From positions 1 through 23,320 of the forward strand of contig JAILEJ010000112.1 in NCBI GenBank assembly GCA_024688095.1: DNA of 23,320 nucleotides, given 5' to 3'. Source of the DNA: Butyrivibrio sp. (lineage in GTDB: Bacteria > Bacillota > Clostridia > Lachnospirales > Lachnospiraceae). A program made the position numbers and the translations under genes. Below, in pieces: positions 8,081 to 16,461 of the stretch; the first letter of the stretch is position 1; each line of letters starts with the position of its first letter. The notes beneath the pieces are model-generated. The model searched no databases and was not told the origin of the DNA. It saw only the letters and a list, made by a program, of their open reading frames with translations.

Positions 8081-8173
8081 TTAGAAAAGACTATTAAAAA
8101 GTGCTATAATTGCGCCTCCAAGAATTACTGCCAAAAGCATGATAAGTGCATATCTGAAATCTATGTTTCGCAT
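8081..8173 (-). CDS. 30-aa single-pass membrane miniprotein
   Basis: The ATG at 8173-8171 on the minus strand opens a 30-codon frame ending in TAA at 8081. The product begins MRNIDFRYALIMLL and continues as one hydrophobic helix rich in Ala, Ile, Leu and Gly, to a short polar end (FNSLF). A CGGAG ribosome site lies 7 bases upstream. Together, the start, ribosome site and clean hydrophobic helix make it a plausible small protein. It lies 127 bases upstream of the diguanylate cyclase on the same strand, and divergent from the glycosidase. Function is unknown, and chance cannot be excluded for so short a frame. Confidence 0.5.
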   Translation of the reverse strand: MRNIDFRYALIMLLAVILGGAIIALFNSLF

Positions 8174-8207
8174 ATTAAAACTCCGTTCTTTAAAAGTGTT
8201 GTTTCTC

Positions 8208-8237
8208 TTGTAGATATTAAGAGATAAATAGTATAAT
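8208..8237 (+). promoter_or_regulatory. Candidate promoter for the GH120-like gene
   Basis: A perfect TATAAT (8232-8237) lies 18 bases after a weak TTGTAG (8208-8213). Transcription would start near 8244, giving a short leader before the ATG at 8289. The leader contains a small TGCC-GAAA-GGCA hairpin (8267-8278) overlapping the likely ribosome-binding region. Confidence 0.45.
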
Positions 8238-8288
8238 TAATTTATATTTCATTATATAAAGGGGGATGCCGAAAGGCAATTATATTCT

Positions 8289-10904
8289 ATGGATATATAT
8301 GTATCGTCAAATGCCTTTTTAAGCGGAGATGGAAGTAAAGAACATCCGTTTAAAAGTATATCTGAAGCTTCAATTATAGCCAGACCGGGAGATAATATTT
8401 TGGTATTTCCCGGAATTTATCGTGAAAAAATCATTCCCCGGAATTCAGGTCTTGAGGATAGAAGAATTTCATATAAATCGATGGTTAAAGGTGCAGCAGT
8501 TATATCAGCAACTGAAGTTGTAAAAAATTTTACTAAAGTTCAGGGCTATGTTTATGAAACTCATATATCCAATCAGATTTATGGAGATTATAATCCTTTT
8601 AATGAAAAGCTTTCTGGAGATTATCTGAATGAATATGCGTTTGGACATACTGCTCAGGTTTTTATGAATGGAAGAGTACTTACAGAAGTAAAAAACAAAA
8701 ATGATTGCTTTAATGATGACCCCTATTATATATGGGATAAAGAAGGATCTATATGTAAATGGTTTGCGGAGGTTAATTCATCTGAAACAGTTTTGTACTG
8801 TAATTTTGGTGGCAGAAATCCTAATGAAGAAACAATAGAGGTAAGTGTCAGAAGCAGTTGCTTTTTTCCTGACAAAAAGGGTATAAACTATATTACTGTA
8901 AGTGGATTTAAGATGTTTGGAGCAGCTTCTAAATGGGCTCCGCCAACAGCATTTCAGGAAGCTGCTATTGGTCATTTATGGGCAAAGGGATGGATAATGG
9001 AAGATCTTGAAATATCATCTTCTAAATGCTGTGGAATATCACTTGGAAAATATTTTCAAGAAAAAAATAATAATAAATGGACTTCAAAATGGATGAAATA
9101 TGGAAGTCAGACACGCACAGAATGTCTTATGCAGGCTTATAAAGATGGATGGAACAAAAACGAAATCGGAAGTCATATTATTCGAAGATGTGAAATACAT
9201 GATTGCGGACAGGCTGGCATTGCGGGTAATCTTGGATGCATTTTTTCTGTAATTGAAGATAATCATATTTATAATATTAATCTGGATAAATCTATTTCAG
9301 GATCTGGAATAGCGGGTATAAATCTGCAATCGCCTATTGATACAATTATAAGAAGAAATCATATTCATAATTGTATCAGAGGAATGTGGCTTGAACTAGG
9401 ACTTCAAGGTACAAGAATTACTCAGAATGTATTACATGATAATTTACCAGTGAAGGGAATTGAATGTCGAACTGAGTTTGAGTTTGGAGAGGATATATTT
9501 ATTGAAATGTCGCATGGACCTGTTATTGTTGACAGAAATGTTTTCCTCTCACCTGTTTCAGCAAGAATTAGTGCTCAGGGAATTGCTTTTGTGCATAATT
9601 TGTTTGCGGGGGCAATTAGTTATGTTGGAAAGGGTACTGATAATCATACAAGAAAAATTCCATCTCCAGCAATTTCGGTTTATCATTTCCCGCATTCTAC
9701 TGATATTGCCGGTTTTTCAACTATTTTGCATGGTGATGTGAGATTTTATAATAATATTTTTGTTCAGATGCCTTTAAAAAGTGATATTCCAGATATTTTT
9801 AATAAGCGCAACATATATGAGTCAGATTTTAAAGCTGGAACTTTTGTATATAATGAATTTCCGACGGCTACGGAGTATTTTGGAAGGCTTGGTCCTCAAA
9901 ATGTAATTTTAAATGGGACAGATATTTATTATGATCATCTGCCTGTTTTTATGTCTGGAAATGCATATTTTAATGGTGCTCAAAAATGGGAAAAAGAAAT
10001 AAACAGTTTTTCCAATACTAGTGATACAATAGGTATTAGTCTTGTTATTACTGAAGAGGCAGTTACTCTTAAGTCCAATCTGTATGAATACCTTCAGGAT
10101 GATATATGCAGACTTGTGGATACAGGAATACTAGGAGAAGCCTTTGAATCTGAACAAAGATTTGAAGATAATGAAGGCAGGGATATATTATTTAATAAAG
10201 ATTTTTTTGATAATCCAAGAGCACAAAGCCCTGTTTGTGGTCCTTTTGAGGATAAAAGCGGTGAAATTATATTATGGAATTTCAAAAAGAGGGAAGAATA
10301 TAATAATGATCCCGTTATTCAGGAAGATAATTTTAAAAGCTTCAGGAATGATTTTGAGAATATAACTGATTTTGAAGAAAGAGAAAGTGATAATAAAATC
10401 AGGCATATTAATACTAATATTACTATTACACATCTTGAAAATGTAACATTTCCATTTGATGGCAAACTTTTTATGGTGAGAGATATTTTTGTAAGAGGAG
10501 ATGATGCTTTTATAAGAGATCTTTCAACAAATATTCTTATTCATCTGGATTGCAGATATGGTATTTATAAGAAAATGGATAAATGGGAGGTTTCTTCCAT
10601 TCAGGAAATTGATGCAACTGAAGATCTCAATATGGAGGGACTGGGCAGGACAATATGCACATTATTGTGTATACTTAATAAGAGTATGACTCATGATCCT
10701 GAGGATGTTTGCAGGAGTATTAATGAGAAAGTAAATGAAAGCATAGAACCTAAAGGGATAACTATGCGACTTAATCCTGGTTATTTAAAATTTATCCGTG
10801 GAAAAAAATTTATAACCCTTGAGGATGTAATATATAGAATAAATCAGGCAGAGGTGCAGTTTACTTCTGAACCTGTAAGGAGTAGTGAAGATAATGGAAC
10901 GTAA
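8289..10904 (+). CDS. GH120-like right-handed beta-helix glycosidase (beta-xylosidase family) with C-terminal extension
   Basis: This 871-aa protein has no signal peptide, so it is probably cytoplasmic. Residues about 1-650 align in memory with GH120 beta-xylosidases (Thermoanaerobacterium XylC). Shared elements include the DGSKEHPF start, YGDYNPF, PNEETIEVSVRSSCFFP, WAPPTA, KGWI, GSHIIR..IHDCGQAGI, QGTR, SHGP and FPHSTDIAGF. The general acid/base Glu is kept as E406 in IFIEMSHGP. The nucleophile Asp of the family's LWLDxxxQGTR motif is Glu here (MWLELGLQGTR, E369). About 14 extra residues separate the two. About 210 C-terminal residues (660-871) are not part of the usual family length and are unrecognised. 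Activity and substrate are therefore uncertain, although xylo-oligosaccharides are the family precedent. Confidence 0.82.
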   Translation: MDIYVSSNAFLSGDGSKEHPFKSISEASIIARPGDNILVFPGIYREKIIPRNSGLEDRRISYKSMVKGAAVISATEVVKNFTKVQGYVYETHISNQIYGDYNPFNEKLSGDYLNEYAFGHTAQVFMNGRVLTEVKNKNDCFNDDPYYIWDKEGSICKWFAEVNSSETVLYCNFGGRNPNEETIEVSVRSSCFFPDKKGINYITVSGFKMFGAASKWAPPTAFQEAAIGHLWAKGWIMEDLEISSSKCCGISLGKYFQEKNNNKWTSKWMKYGSQTRTECLMQAYKDGWNKNEIGSHIIRRCEIHDCGQAGIAGNLGCIFSVIEDNHIYNINLDKSISGSGIAGINLQSPIDTIIRRNHIHNCIRGMWLELGLQGTRITQNVLHDNLPVKGIECRTEFEFGEDIFIEMSHGPVIVDRNVFLSPVSARISAQGIAFVHNLFAGAISYVGKGTDNHTRKIPSPAISVYHFPHSTDIAGFSTILHGDVRFYNNIFVQMPLKSDIPDIFNKRNIYESDFKAGTFVYNEFPTATEYFGRLGPQNVILNGTDIYYDHLPVFMSGNAYFNGAQKWEKEINSFSNTSDTIGISLVITEEAVTLKSNLYEYLQDDICRLVDTGILGEAFESEQRFEDNEGRDILFNKDFFDNPRAQSPVCGPFEDKSGEIILWNFKKREEYNNDPVIQEDNFKSFRNDFENITDFEERESDNKIRHINTNITITHLENVTFPFDGKLFMVRDIFVRGDDAFIRDLSTNILIHLDCRYGIYKKMDKWEVSSIQEIDATEDLNMEGLGRTICTLLCILNKSMTHDPEDVCRSINEKVNESIEPKGITMRLNPGYLKFIRGKKFITLEDVIYRINQAEVQFTSEPVRSSEDNGT

Positions 10905-12159
10905 TGTTAAATGGTATAAGCTTGATAATGCTGCAAAAATAATACCATCTACAGCAAAGGGAGCTAATACCAGAGTTTTTAGAATATCTTGTGAGCTTAA
11001 AGAGGAGGTTGATGGAGGAATACTCCAAATGGCTTTAAACGAGATAATTGCAGATTTTCCTTTTTTTAATTGTATTTTGAAAAGAGGTCTTTTCTGGTAT
11101 TACATGGAGGATACAAATATTATTCCGATGGTAGAAGAGGATAATCTTCCTGCATGTAGTCAGATTTACTTTCAGGGAAGAAAAAATCTGCTTTACAGAG
11201 TTAATTACTATGGTAGAAGAATGAATCTGGAAATGTTTCATGTACTGGCAGATGGCACAGGGGCATTTATGTTCTTTAAAAGGCTTATAGTTAAATATCT
11301 TAGTATTAAACATGGTATTCCTGTAGAGGAAGTAGATGATCTATCTTCTGTAGAGGAAAAAAATGGTGATGCATTTAGTCATTTTTATGAAAAGCAGAAG
11401 GGCTTAAAACAGTTAAAGGAGCTTTCCAAAGCAAAAGCATATCAGCTAAGTGGAGAACTTGATGAAAATATTCTTCCGCATTTGGTTGAGGGAACTGTAT
11501 CAGCAAAAAAATTTGTAAGTATTGCAAAAGAAAATCATACAACGGTCGGAGTTCTGGCAACTGCTATTTATATAGCTTCTGTAATTGATGTTATGACTGT
11601 AAGACAGAAAAAGAGACATGTTATTGTAAGTGTTCCGGTTAATTTAAGACAGTTTTTTGAATCTGCAACTGCAAGAAACTTTTATGGTGTTATCAAAATA
11701 GATTATGATCCTATGAATTTTGATGGCAATCTTGAATCTATTATCCATACGGTTAATGATGCTTATAAAGAGCAACTTTCAGAAGAGACTATCAGACAGA
11801 ATATGAATTCATATGCAGCGCTTGAACATAATCTGGCAGTTAAGATTGCTCCACTTATTTTAAAGGATTTTACGATTTCAAAGTTTGACAGAGCCGCAAA
11901 AAAAGGTATAACAAGTTCCATGTCTAATCTTGGACGCATAGATATGCCCGATGAAGTTTCACCTTATATAGACAGATTTAGTGCTTTTATGACTGCACAG
12001 TCACAGCAAATTTGTGTATGTTCATTTAATGATAAGATGGTTTTTGGAGAAGTGTCTCCTTATAAAACTCATGCTGTAATGTTGGCATTTTTTAGAAGAC
12101 TTACTTCTATGGGTATTAATGTTGAACTTGCAACTAATGATTATGATAATAATCTCTAA
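10894..12159 (+). CDS. Condensation/alcohol acetyltransferase-fold (HxxxDG) acyltransferase-like protein
   Basis: This 421-aa soluble protein belongs to the chloramphenicol-acetyltransferase/condensation-domain superfamily. The hallmark is HVLADG (H116, D120, G121). The C-terminal half has VSVPVNLRQFF and SNLGRIDMPDE segments typical of alcohol acetyltransferase-like proteins. Such enzymes move an acyl group from a thioester to an alcohol or amine, but the acceptor cannot be read here. The ATG at 10894 is preferred to the in-frame GTG at 10885, because AAGGAG (10877-10882) is only 2 bases from the GTG. It overlaps the glycosidase gene by 11 bp, so the two are probably coupled. The next genes encode a zinc-ribbon membrane protein and an esterase-fold hydrolase, which suggests an acyl modification pathway. 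Confidence 0.82.
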   Translation: MERNVKWYKLDNAAKIIPSTAKGANTRVFRISCELKEEVDGGILQMALNEIIADFPFFNCILKRGLFWYYMEDTNIIPMVEEDNLPACSQIYFQGRKNLLYRVNYYGRRMNLEMFHVLADGTGAFMFFKRLIVKYLSIKHGIPVEEVDDLSSVEEKNGDAFSHFYEKQKGLKQLKELSKAKAYQLSGELDENILPHLVEGTVSAKKFVSIAKENHTTVGVLATAIYIASVIDVMTVRQKKRHVIVSVPVNLRQFFESATARNFYGVIKIDYDPMNFDGNLESIIHTVNDAYKEQLSEETIRQNMNSYAALEHNLAVKIAPLILKDFTISKFDRAAKKGITSSMSNLGRIDMPDEVSPYIDRFSAFMTAQSQQICVCSFNDKMVFGEVSPYKTHAVMLAFFRRLTSMGINVELATNDYDNNL

Positions 12160-12162
12160 TTT

Positions 12163-12189
12163 ATTGGTTTTTATCAGAAAATCAATTTT
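12163..12189 (+). terminator. Weak hairpin between acyltransferase and membrane protein genes
   Basis: A 9-bp stem with one G-T pair (12163-12171 with 12178-12186) is followed by only four Ts. It may be a partial terminator or an mRNA processing point inside the cluster. Confidence 0.3.
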
Positions 12190-12240
12190 GCTTTACTATT
12201 TATAAAAAAGTCAAAAAATTTTGTTCAGGATGGTTTTAAA

Positions 12241-12951
12241 ATGTTATATTGTCCCAAATGTAAAATTATGATAAGAGGTCATAAGGAATGCTGCCCATTG
12301 TGTCAGGGAGCCCTTACAGACAGCTTTTCAGAGGAAATTAAAAATAATTTTCTGGAGTCTGGAATTGATCCAGAGGATACGGATTCTGCTTTTCCGGTTC
12401 TTCCCAAAAAGAAGGTATCCAGTTTATCAGTTCTTAAAATGAGTACTTTTATATTTACAGTATTTGAAATTATATTTATAGCTGTGAATCTTTATACAGG
12501 AAATTCAATTCCATGGATAGGTATAGCAATAGTTGGTACTTTTGTTGCATGGATTGATGTACTTGTTACTTTATACTTTCACAACAACATACTTAAGGTA
12601 GTTACCGTAGAAGTTATGTTTGCAATAGTTGTCACTCTTGTAATTGATTATAGATTTGGTTTTTATGGGTGGTCGCTCATGTGGACTATACCTATAATGC
12701 TGCTTATGCTTGCACTTTTTACTTATCTTTGCAGCAGAATTACAAGACTTAGACTTGAACAGTATATTATGTATATAGTAGTTGATGCATTGGTTTCAAT
12801 GCTTCAGATAATTGGAATTGTAAAAGAATATAATCATTTTGCAATCCCAGCACTAGTTTCAATAATTGCATATCTTATTATGATCGCAGCAGCGATTATA
12901 TTTAGATTTAGAGATTTAAAGAGTGCAACTCAAAGAATATTTAATGTCTGA
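12241..12951 (+). CDS. Zinc-ribbon multi-pass membrane protein (DUF6320-like)
   Basis: This 236-aa protein begins with a short zinc ribbon (CPKC at 4-7, CCPLC at 17-21). A polar linker of about 45 residues follows, then about six hydrophobic helices (residues about 65-225). The organisation and context match DUF6320 proteins, which I recall in Lachnospiraceae next to alcohol-acetyltransferase-like genes. The domain name is from memory. AGGA lies about 10 bases before the ATG. No catalytic motif is seen in the membrane part. It could anchor or regulate the acyltransferase upstream or export its product, but that is inferred only from gene order. Confidence 0.78.
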   Translation: MLYCPKCKIMIRGHKECCPLCQGALTDSFSEEIKNNFLESGIDPEDTDSAFPVLPKKKVSSLSVLKMSTFIFTVFEIIFIAVNLYTGNSIPWIGIAIVGTFVAWIDVLVTLYFHNNILKVVTVEVMFAIVVTLVIDYRFGFYGWSLMWTIPIMLLMLALFTYLCSRITRLRLEQYIMYIVVDALVSMLQIIGIVKEYNHFAIPALVSIIAYLIMIAAAIIFRFRDLKSATQRIFNV

Positions 12952-12970
12952 TATAATCTTGGAGGGGTAA

Positions 12971-14131
12971 GTGTCGGATAAGAATATAAAAAAAGGTTTT
13001 TGGGATATACTTGAAGATTCTGTCAATAATCGGATGAGCCGTTCTAAAATTATGGCTCCATCGCTAGATAAACTTTCAGATATAGAAAAAAATATCTGGT
13101 ATAGATATCATCTTGATAAGGGCATTTCTGGTGATGGTTCGGAATATCACATATATTTACGACAGACTGACAGTAAAAATTTATGTATCTTTTTTTCCGG
13201 TGGTGGAGTTGCATGGAATGAATACACTGCAGCAAGACCAATTACAGGCAGTAAGGTTATAGGTAAGGAGCCTAATTTTTATTGGAATAATTTACGACCT
13301 GTTACACAACTTATGAATATCAATCTTGGTATAACAGATGCCAGGAATAAGCGTAATCCTTTCAGGGACTGGAATTTTATTGTTATAACATATGCTACAG
13401 GAGACTTTCATGTAGGTGATAACAATTTTAATTATAAAACCGAGGATGGAAAAAAGGCAGTTCTTCATTTTCATGGATATAAAAATTTTCTTGAAAGTAT
13501 GAAGGTGGCAAAGGAATTATTTGATACTCCAGATAAGCTTCTTATAGCAGGTAATTCTGCTGGAGCCTTTGCTGTACCTGCTCTTTCAGGCATTATTGCA
13601 GATAAATATTATCCAAAATGTAAAGATATCACTTTATTGTCTGATAGTGGGCAGCTTTTATACAGTGGATGGAAAAATACAGCCAAAAATATCTGGAAAT
13701 GTCATGGTCATATTTACAAGAGTATAAAGACAGATAATATAACTTTGGACTGGTTTAGGGATCTTTACTCAAGATATGGAGACCAGTTTAAATATCTTTA
13801 TTCAAGTTCAATATTTGATTATCTTCTAAGTGCATATTATAACGATGTAACAAATAAAATATATGAAACAGATATACATGTTCAAAGAGCTTATTATGAT
13901 CAGTTAAAAGAATTTGTAGATCAGCTTTTGAAACTTAATTCTGACTTTGGGATATATTTAAATAACTGGTCAGTTCCTGCTGTTACAGGAACAGGAACTG
14001 TTCATACTTCAGTAAGAGAGGTATATTTTACGACTGGTGTTCAAAATGGAATTACAATGTCAGCCTGGTTAAATGATGCAGTTAATGGGAAAATCACAAA
14101 GGTAGGAATGGAGCTTTTGGATTTGTATTAA
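12971..14131 (+). CDS. Pectinacetylesterase/Notum-family alpha/beta hydrolase
   Basis: This 386-aa protein starts at GTG 12971 with GGAGGGG directly upstream (12961-12967). The oxyanion-type motif FSGGGVAWNE (residues 75-84) and nucleophile elbow GNSAGA (Ser196 in 194-199) are typical of the pectinacetylesterase family. A likely catalytic His is H345 in GTGTVHTSVR. The Asp of the triad was not assigned. There is no signal peptide, so any substrate would be intracellular, unlike extracellular pectin esterases. The family removes acetyl or longer acyl groups from sugars or proteins. It sits 19 bp after the membrane protein and downstream of the acyltransferase. Hydrolysis of an acylated intermediate or sugar is a reasonable inference. 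Confidence 0.82.
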   Translation: MSDKNIKKGFWDILEDSVNNRMSRSKIMAPSLDKLSDIEKNIWYRYHLDKGISGDGSEYHIYLRQTDSKNLCIFFSGGGVAWNEYTAARPITGSKVIGKEPNFYWNNLRPVTQLMNINLGITDARNKRNPFRDWNFIVITYATGDFHVGDNNFNYKTEDGKKAVLHFHGYKNFLESMKVAKELFDTPDKLLIAGNSAGAFAVPALSGIIADKYYPKCKDITLLSDSGQLLYSGWKNTAKNIWKCHGHIYKSIKTDNITLDWFRDLYSRYGDQFKYLYSSSIFDYLLSAYYNDVTNKIYETDIHVQRAYYDQLKEFVDQLLKLNSDFGIYLNNWSVPAVTGTGTVHTSVREVYFTTGVQNGITMSAWLNDAVNGKITKVGMELLDLY

Positions 14132-14156
14132 ATAATAAATATTTTTGGGGTGTAAT

Positions 14157-14495
14157 ATGTTTTTTACTTCTATAAAAGCGTGTGTACCAGGCTACGAGTC
14201 TGACAACGCACAGCAGGATTTTAAAAACAGTACTAAATATGAAAAATTCAGATTGGGAAATGAAGCAGTTTTTATCCCTGATGGTTTTGGATGGAAATAT
14301 TTTCCTCTTAGCAGAGTAAAGAATGCTAAAAAGGTGAAAAGGACAGTTTCATCTGATAATGGAGTAGCACCTTTTTCAATGGATGCTCCCGCAATCATAC
14401 TTGAATACGATGAGGATATTATTGTTCTTGATATGAATAATGAGAAAAAAACCATAGAGTTTTTTGAACTACTTAGTAGTCGTATAGGAGGGTGA
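14157..14495 (+). CDS. Small hypothetical protein preceding the HerA-like ATPase, 112 aa
   Basis: No family is recognised with confidence. The pattern FRLGNEAVFIPDGFGWKYFP then LSRVKNAKKVKR resembles a bacterial PH-like fold. Two beta strands follow (AIILEYDEDIIVLDMNN) and a closing helix (TIEFFELLSSRI). The ATG at 14157 follows GGGGTG (14147-14152). A TTG at 14145 would add four residues but has no ribosome site. It is 4 bases from the following ATPase gene and 25 bases after the esterase gene, so it probably shares a transcript with both. It may be a partner of the ATPase, on position alone. Confidence 0.7.
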   Translation: MFFTSIKACVPGYESDNAQQDFKNSTKYEKFRLGNEAVFIPDGFGWKYFPLSRVKNAKKVKRTVSSDNGVAPFSMDAPAIILEYDEDIIVLDMNNEKKTIEFFELLSSRIGG

Positions 14496-14499
14496 GATA

Positions 14500-16074
14500 A
14501 TGGTAAAAGATGGAAGGATTATTGTTGGCAAAGATGCGAACGGTCAGGATATTGTTCTACTTCCCAAAATGGCTAACAGACATGGCCTTGTGGCAGGTGC
14601 TACAGGAACAGGTAAGACAGTTACGCTTAAAGTAATGGCAGAAAGTTTTAGTGAACTTGGTGTTCCTGTTTTTATGGCTGATGTAAAAGGTGATATAGCA
14701 GGATTATGTGAGCCTGGAATTGACAGTGCTGATATGCAGGAAAGAATTCAGAGATTTAGTATAGAAGCAGATTTTGATTACAAAGAGTATCCGGTTAATA
14801 TTTTTGATATTTTCGGAGAGAAGGGTATTCCTCTTAGAACAACAATTACAGAAATGGGGCCATTACTGCTTGCAAGAATTTTGGAATTAAATGATCTTCA
14901 AAGTGATATTTTATCAATTGTTTTTAAAATTGCAGATGATGAAGGCCTGCTTCTTATTGATACTAAAGATCTTAAGGCCATTTTGAATTATGTATCTGAA
15001 AATAATAAAGAGTTTGAAGCTGATTACGGAAAGATAAGCAAAGTATCCATATCAGCAATTGTAAGGGCTGTTGTTGCACTTGAAATAGCAGGTGGAGATA
15101 AATTTTTCGGTGAAACAGCATTTAATGTAAATGATCTTTTTACTGTAGGTGCTGGCGGAAAAGGAATGATCAGTATTCTTGATAGTGAAAGTCTTATTTC
15201 TAACGGAAGACTATATTCAACCTTTTTATTATGGCTTTTATCAGAACTTTTTGAAAATCTTCCAGAGGTTGGAGATTTGGAAAAGCCGAAACTTGTATTT
15301 TTCTTTGATGAAGCACATTTGCTGTTTAAGGATGCTCCAAAGGCACTTCTGGATAAGATAGAGCAGGTTGTTAAACTTATAAGATCAAAGGGTGTGGGTG
15401 TATACTTCTGCACACAGAATCCCAGAGATATTCCGGATGGTGTTCTTGCCCAGCTTGGCAATAAAGTTCAGCATGCACTTCACGCATATACTCCTTCAGA
15501 TCAGAAGGCAGTTAAAGCTGCTGCTGATTCATTCAGGGTTAATCCTGAATTTGATACCTATGATACAATTATGGCCCTAGGAACAGGTGAAGCAGTTGTT
15601 TCATTTCTTGATGAAGATGGAATTCCTGGTCTTACGCAAAAGACATATATTCTGCCTCCAATGAGCAAAATCGGTAGTATTGATGATGCAAAACGTGATC
15701 AGATGGTTAAAGGAAGTCTTTTATATTCAAGATATTATCAGTCAGTTGATCCTGATTCAGCTTATGAATTTCTTGAAAGAAGAGGCATTGAGAAAGCAGA
15801 ACTTGCTCAAAAGGAAAAGCAGGAAGCTTTGGATGCTAAAGAAAAAGCCAAGGCCGAGGCAGCAAGATTAAAGGAAGAGGAAAGAGAAAAGAAAAAGGCA
15901 GCAAATGCAAAGAAGAGAGCTGTTAAATCTGTAGGTAACTCGGTTGCAGGAACAGTTGGACGTGAAGTTGGTAAGCAGGTAGGCTCTAACTTTGGTAAAT
16001 TTGGAAAGACTCTTGGAGGTAATCTTGGAGCAAGTCTTGGACGAGGAATCTTAAGTACTTTGTTTAGATCTTAA
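14500..16074 (+). CDS. HerA/YjgR-type (DUF853) P-loop ATPase
   Basis: This 524-aa protein of the HerA-FtsK superfamily has Walker A GATGTGKT (33-40) and Walker B LVFFFDEAHLLF (D270, E271). The N-terminal half has the family's VFMADVKGDIAGL motif. An FCTQNPRDIPDGVLAQLGNKVQH segment near 308-330 is typical of DUF853 proteins such as E. coli YjgR. The tail from about residue 420 is a Lys/Glu/Ala-rich coiled coil (QKEKQEALDAKEKAKAEAAR), then a Gly-rich end containing GNSVAGTVGREVGKQVG. HerA itself works with NurA in DNA end processing, but no NurA is seen here. The function of DUF853 ATPases is not known to me. The GGAGGG ribosome site ends 7 bases before the ATG. Confidence 0.9.
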   Translation: MVKDGRIIVGKDANGQDIVLLPKMANRHGLVAGATGTGKTVTLKVMAESFSELGVPVFMADVKGDIAGLCEPGIDSADMQERIQRFSIEADFDYKEYPVNIFDIFGEKGIPLRTTITEMGPLLLARILELNDLQSDILSIVFKIADDEGLLLIDTKDLKAILNYVSENNKEFEADYGKISKVSISAIVRAVVALEIAGGDKFFGETAFNVNDLFTVGAGGKGMISILDSESLISNGRLYSTFLLWLLSELFENLPEVGDLEKPKLVFFFDEAHLLFKDAPKALLDKIEQVVKLIRSKGVGVYFCTQNPRDIPDGVLAQLGNKVQHALHAYTPSDQKAVKAAADSFRVNPEFDTYDTIMALGTGEAVVSFLDEDGIPGLTQKTYILPPMSKIGSIDDAKRDQMVKGSLLYSRYYQSVDPDSAYEFLERRGIEKAELAQKEKQEALDAKEKAKAEAARLKEEEREKKKAANAKKRAVKSVGNSVAGTVGREVGKQVGSNFGKFGKTLGGNLGASLGRGILSTLFRS

Positions 16075-16208
16075 TTAGACTGAAGTATTTTGGAAGACTT
16101 TTTACGGAATATAATCACAAACAAAATGTAAAATAGAATATAAAGTTTTTATAAATTGGTCCGATATATTATTTGTCTATTTGAAAAGTAAAAGGGGGAC
16201 GAGGCTTT

Positions 16209-16304
16209 ATGTATAGTGTATTTCATGTTTTGTTTTCTTATGTTTTTGTTATTTTGACAATTGTTGCCTGGTGTATTCCTAAGACGATTGATCATAAAAA
16301 TTAA
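16209..16304 (+). CDS. 31-aa single-pass membrane miniprotein
   Basis: The ATG at 16209 opens a 31-codon frame to TAA 16302-16304. The product starts MYSVFHVLFSYVFVILTIVA, one hydrophobic helix, and ends in a polar, charged tail (IPKTIDHKN). AGGGGG and GAGG lie just upstream, and a clear terminator follows 17 bases after the stop. A ribosome site, helix plus tail, and its own terminator together make this a credible small gene of unknown function. Confidence 0.6.
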   Translation: MYSVFHVLFSYVFVILTIVAWCIPKTIDHKN

Positions 16305-16321
16305 ATATTGAAGGATAAAAG

Positions 16322-16353
16322 CTGCAGACTATTTAAATGTCTGCAGTTTTTTT
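16322..16353 (+). terminator. Rho-independent terminator after the 31-aa gene
   Basis: The stem CTGCAGAC/GTCTGCAG (16322-16329 with 16339-16346) has a 9-base loop and a run of seven Ts. Confidence 0.92.
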
Positions 16354-16407
16354 ATTATAATACGAAAATTTGGAGATATAGGAAGGGTTAAATTGCCTAT
16401 TTTAACT

Positions 16408-16436
16408 TTGATTAAATGGAAACTCTATTGTAGAAT
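16408..16436 (+). promoter_or_regulatory. Promoter for the NfeD/SPFH operon
   Basis: TTGATT (16408-16413), a 17-base spacer and TAGAAT (16431-16436). It lies about 25 bases before the ATG at 16462, between the terminator above and the ribosome site. Confidence 0.5.
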
Positions 16437-16461
16437 GGTTTTATAAGAAAGGAGGGAGAAT

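Noticed and set aside
8261..8320. Short frame from ATG 8266 overlapping the GH120-like start as a leader peptide
   Set aside because: The GGGGG directly abuts its ATG, so it cannot serve as a ribosome site, and the product shows no features.
15024..15461. 145-codon minus-strand frame inside the HerA-like gene
   Set aside because: It is fully contained in a clearly real gene with intact Walker motifs and has no recognisable domain or supported start.
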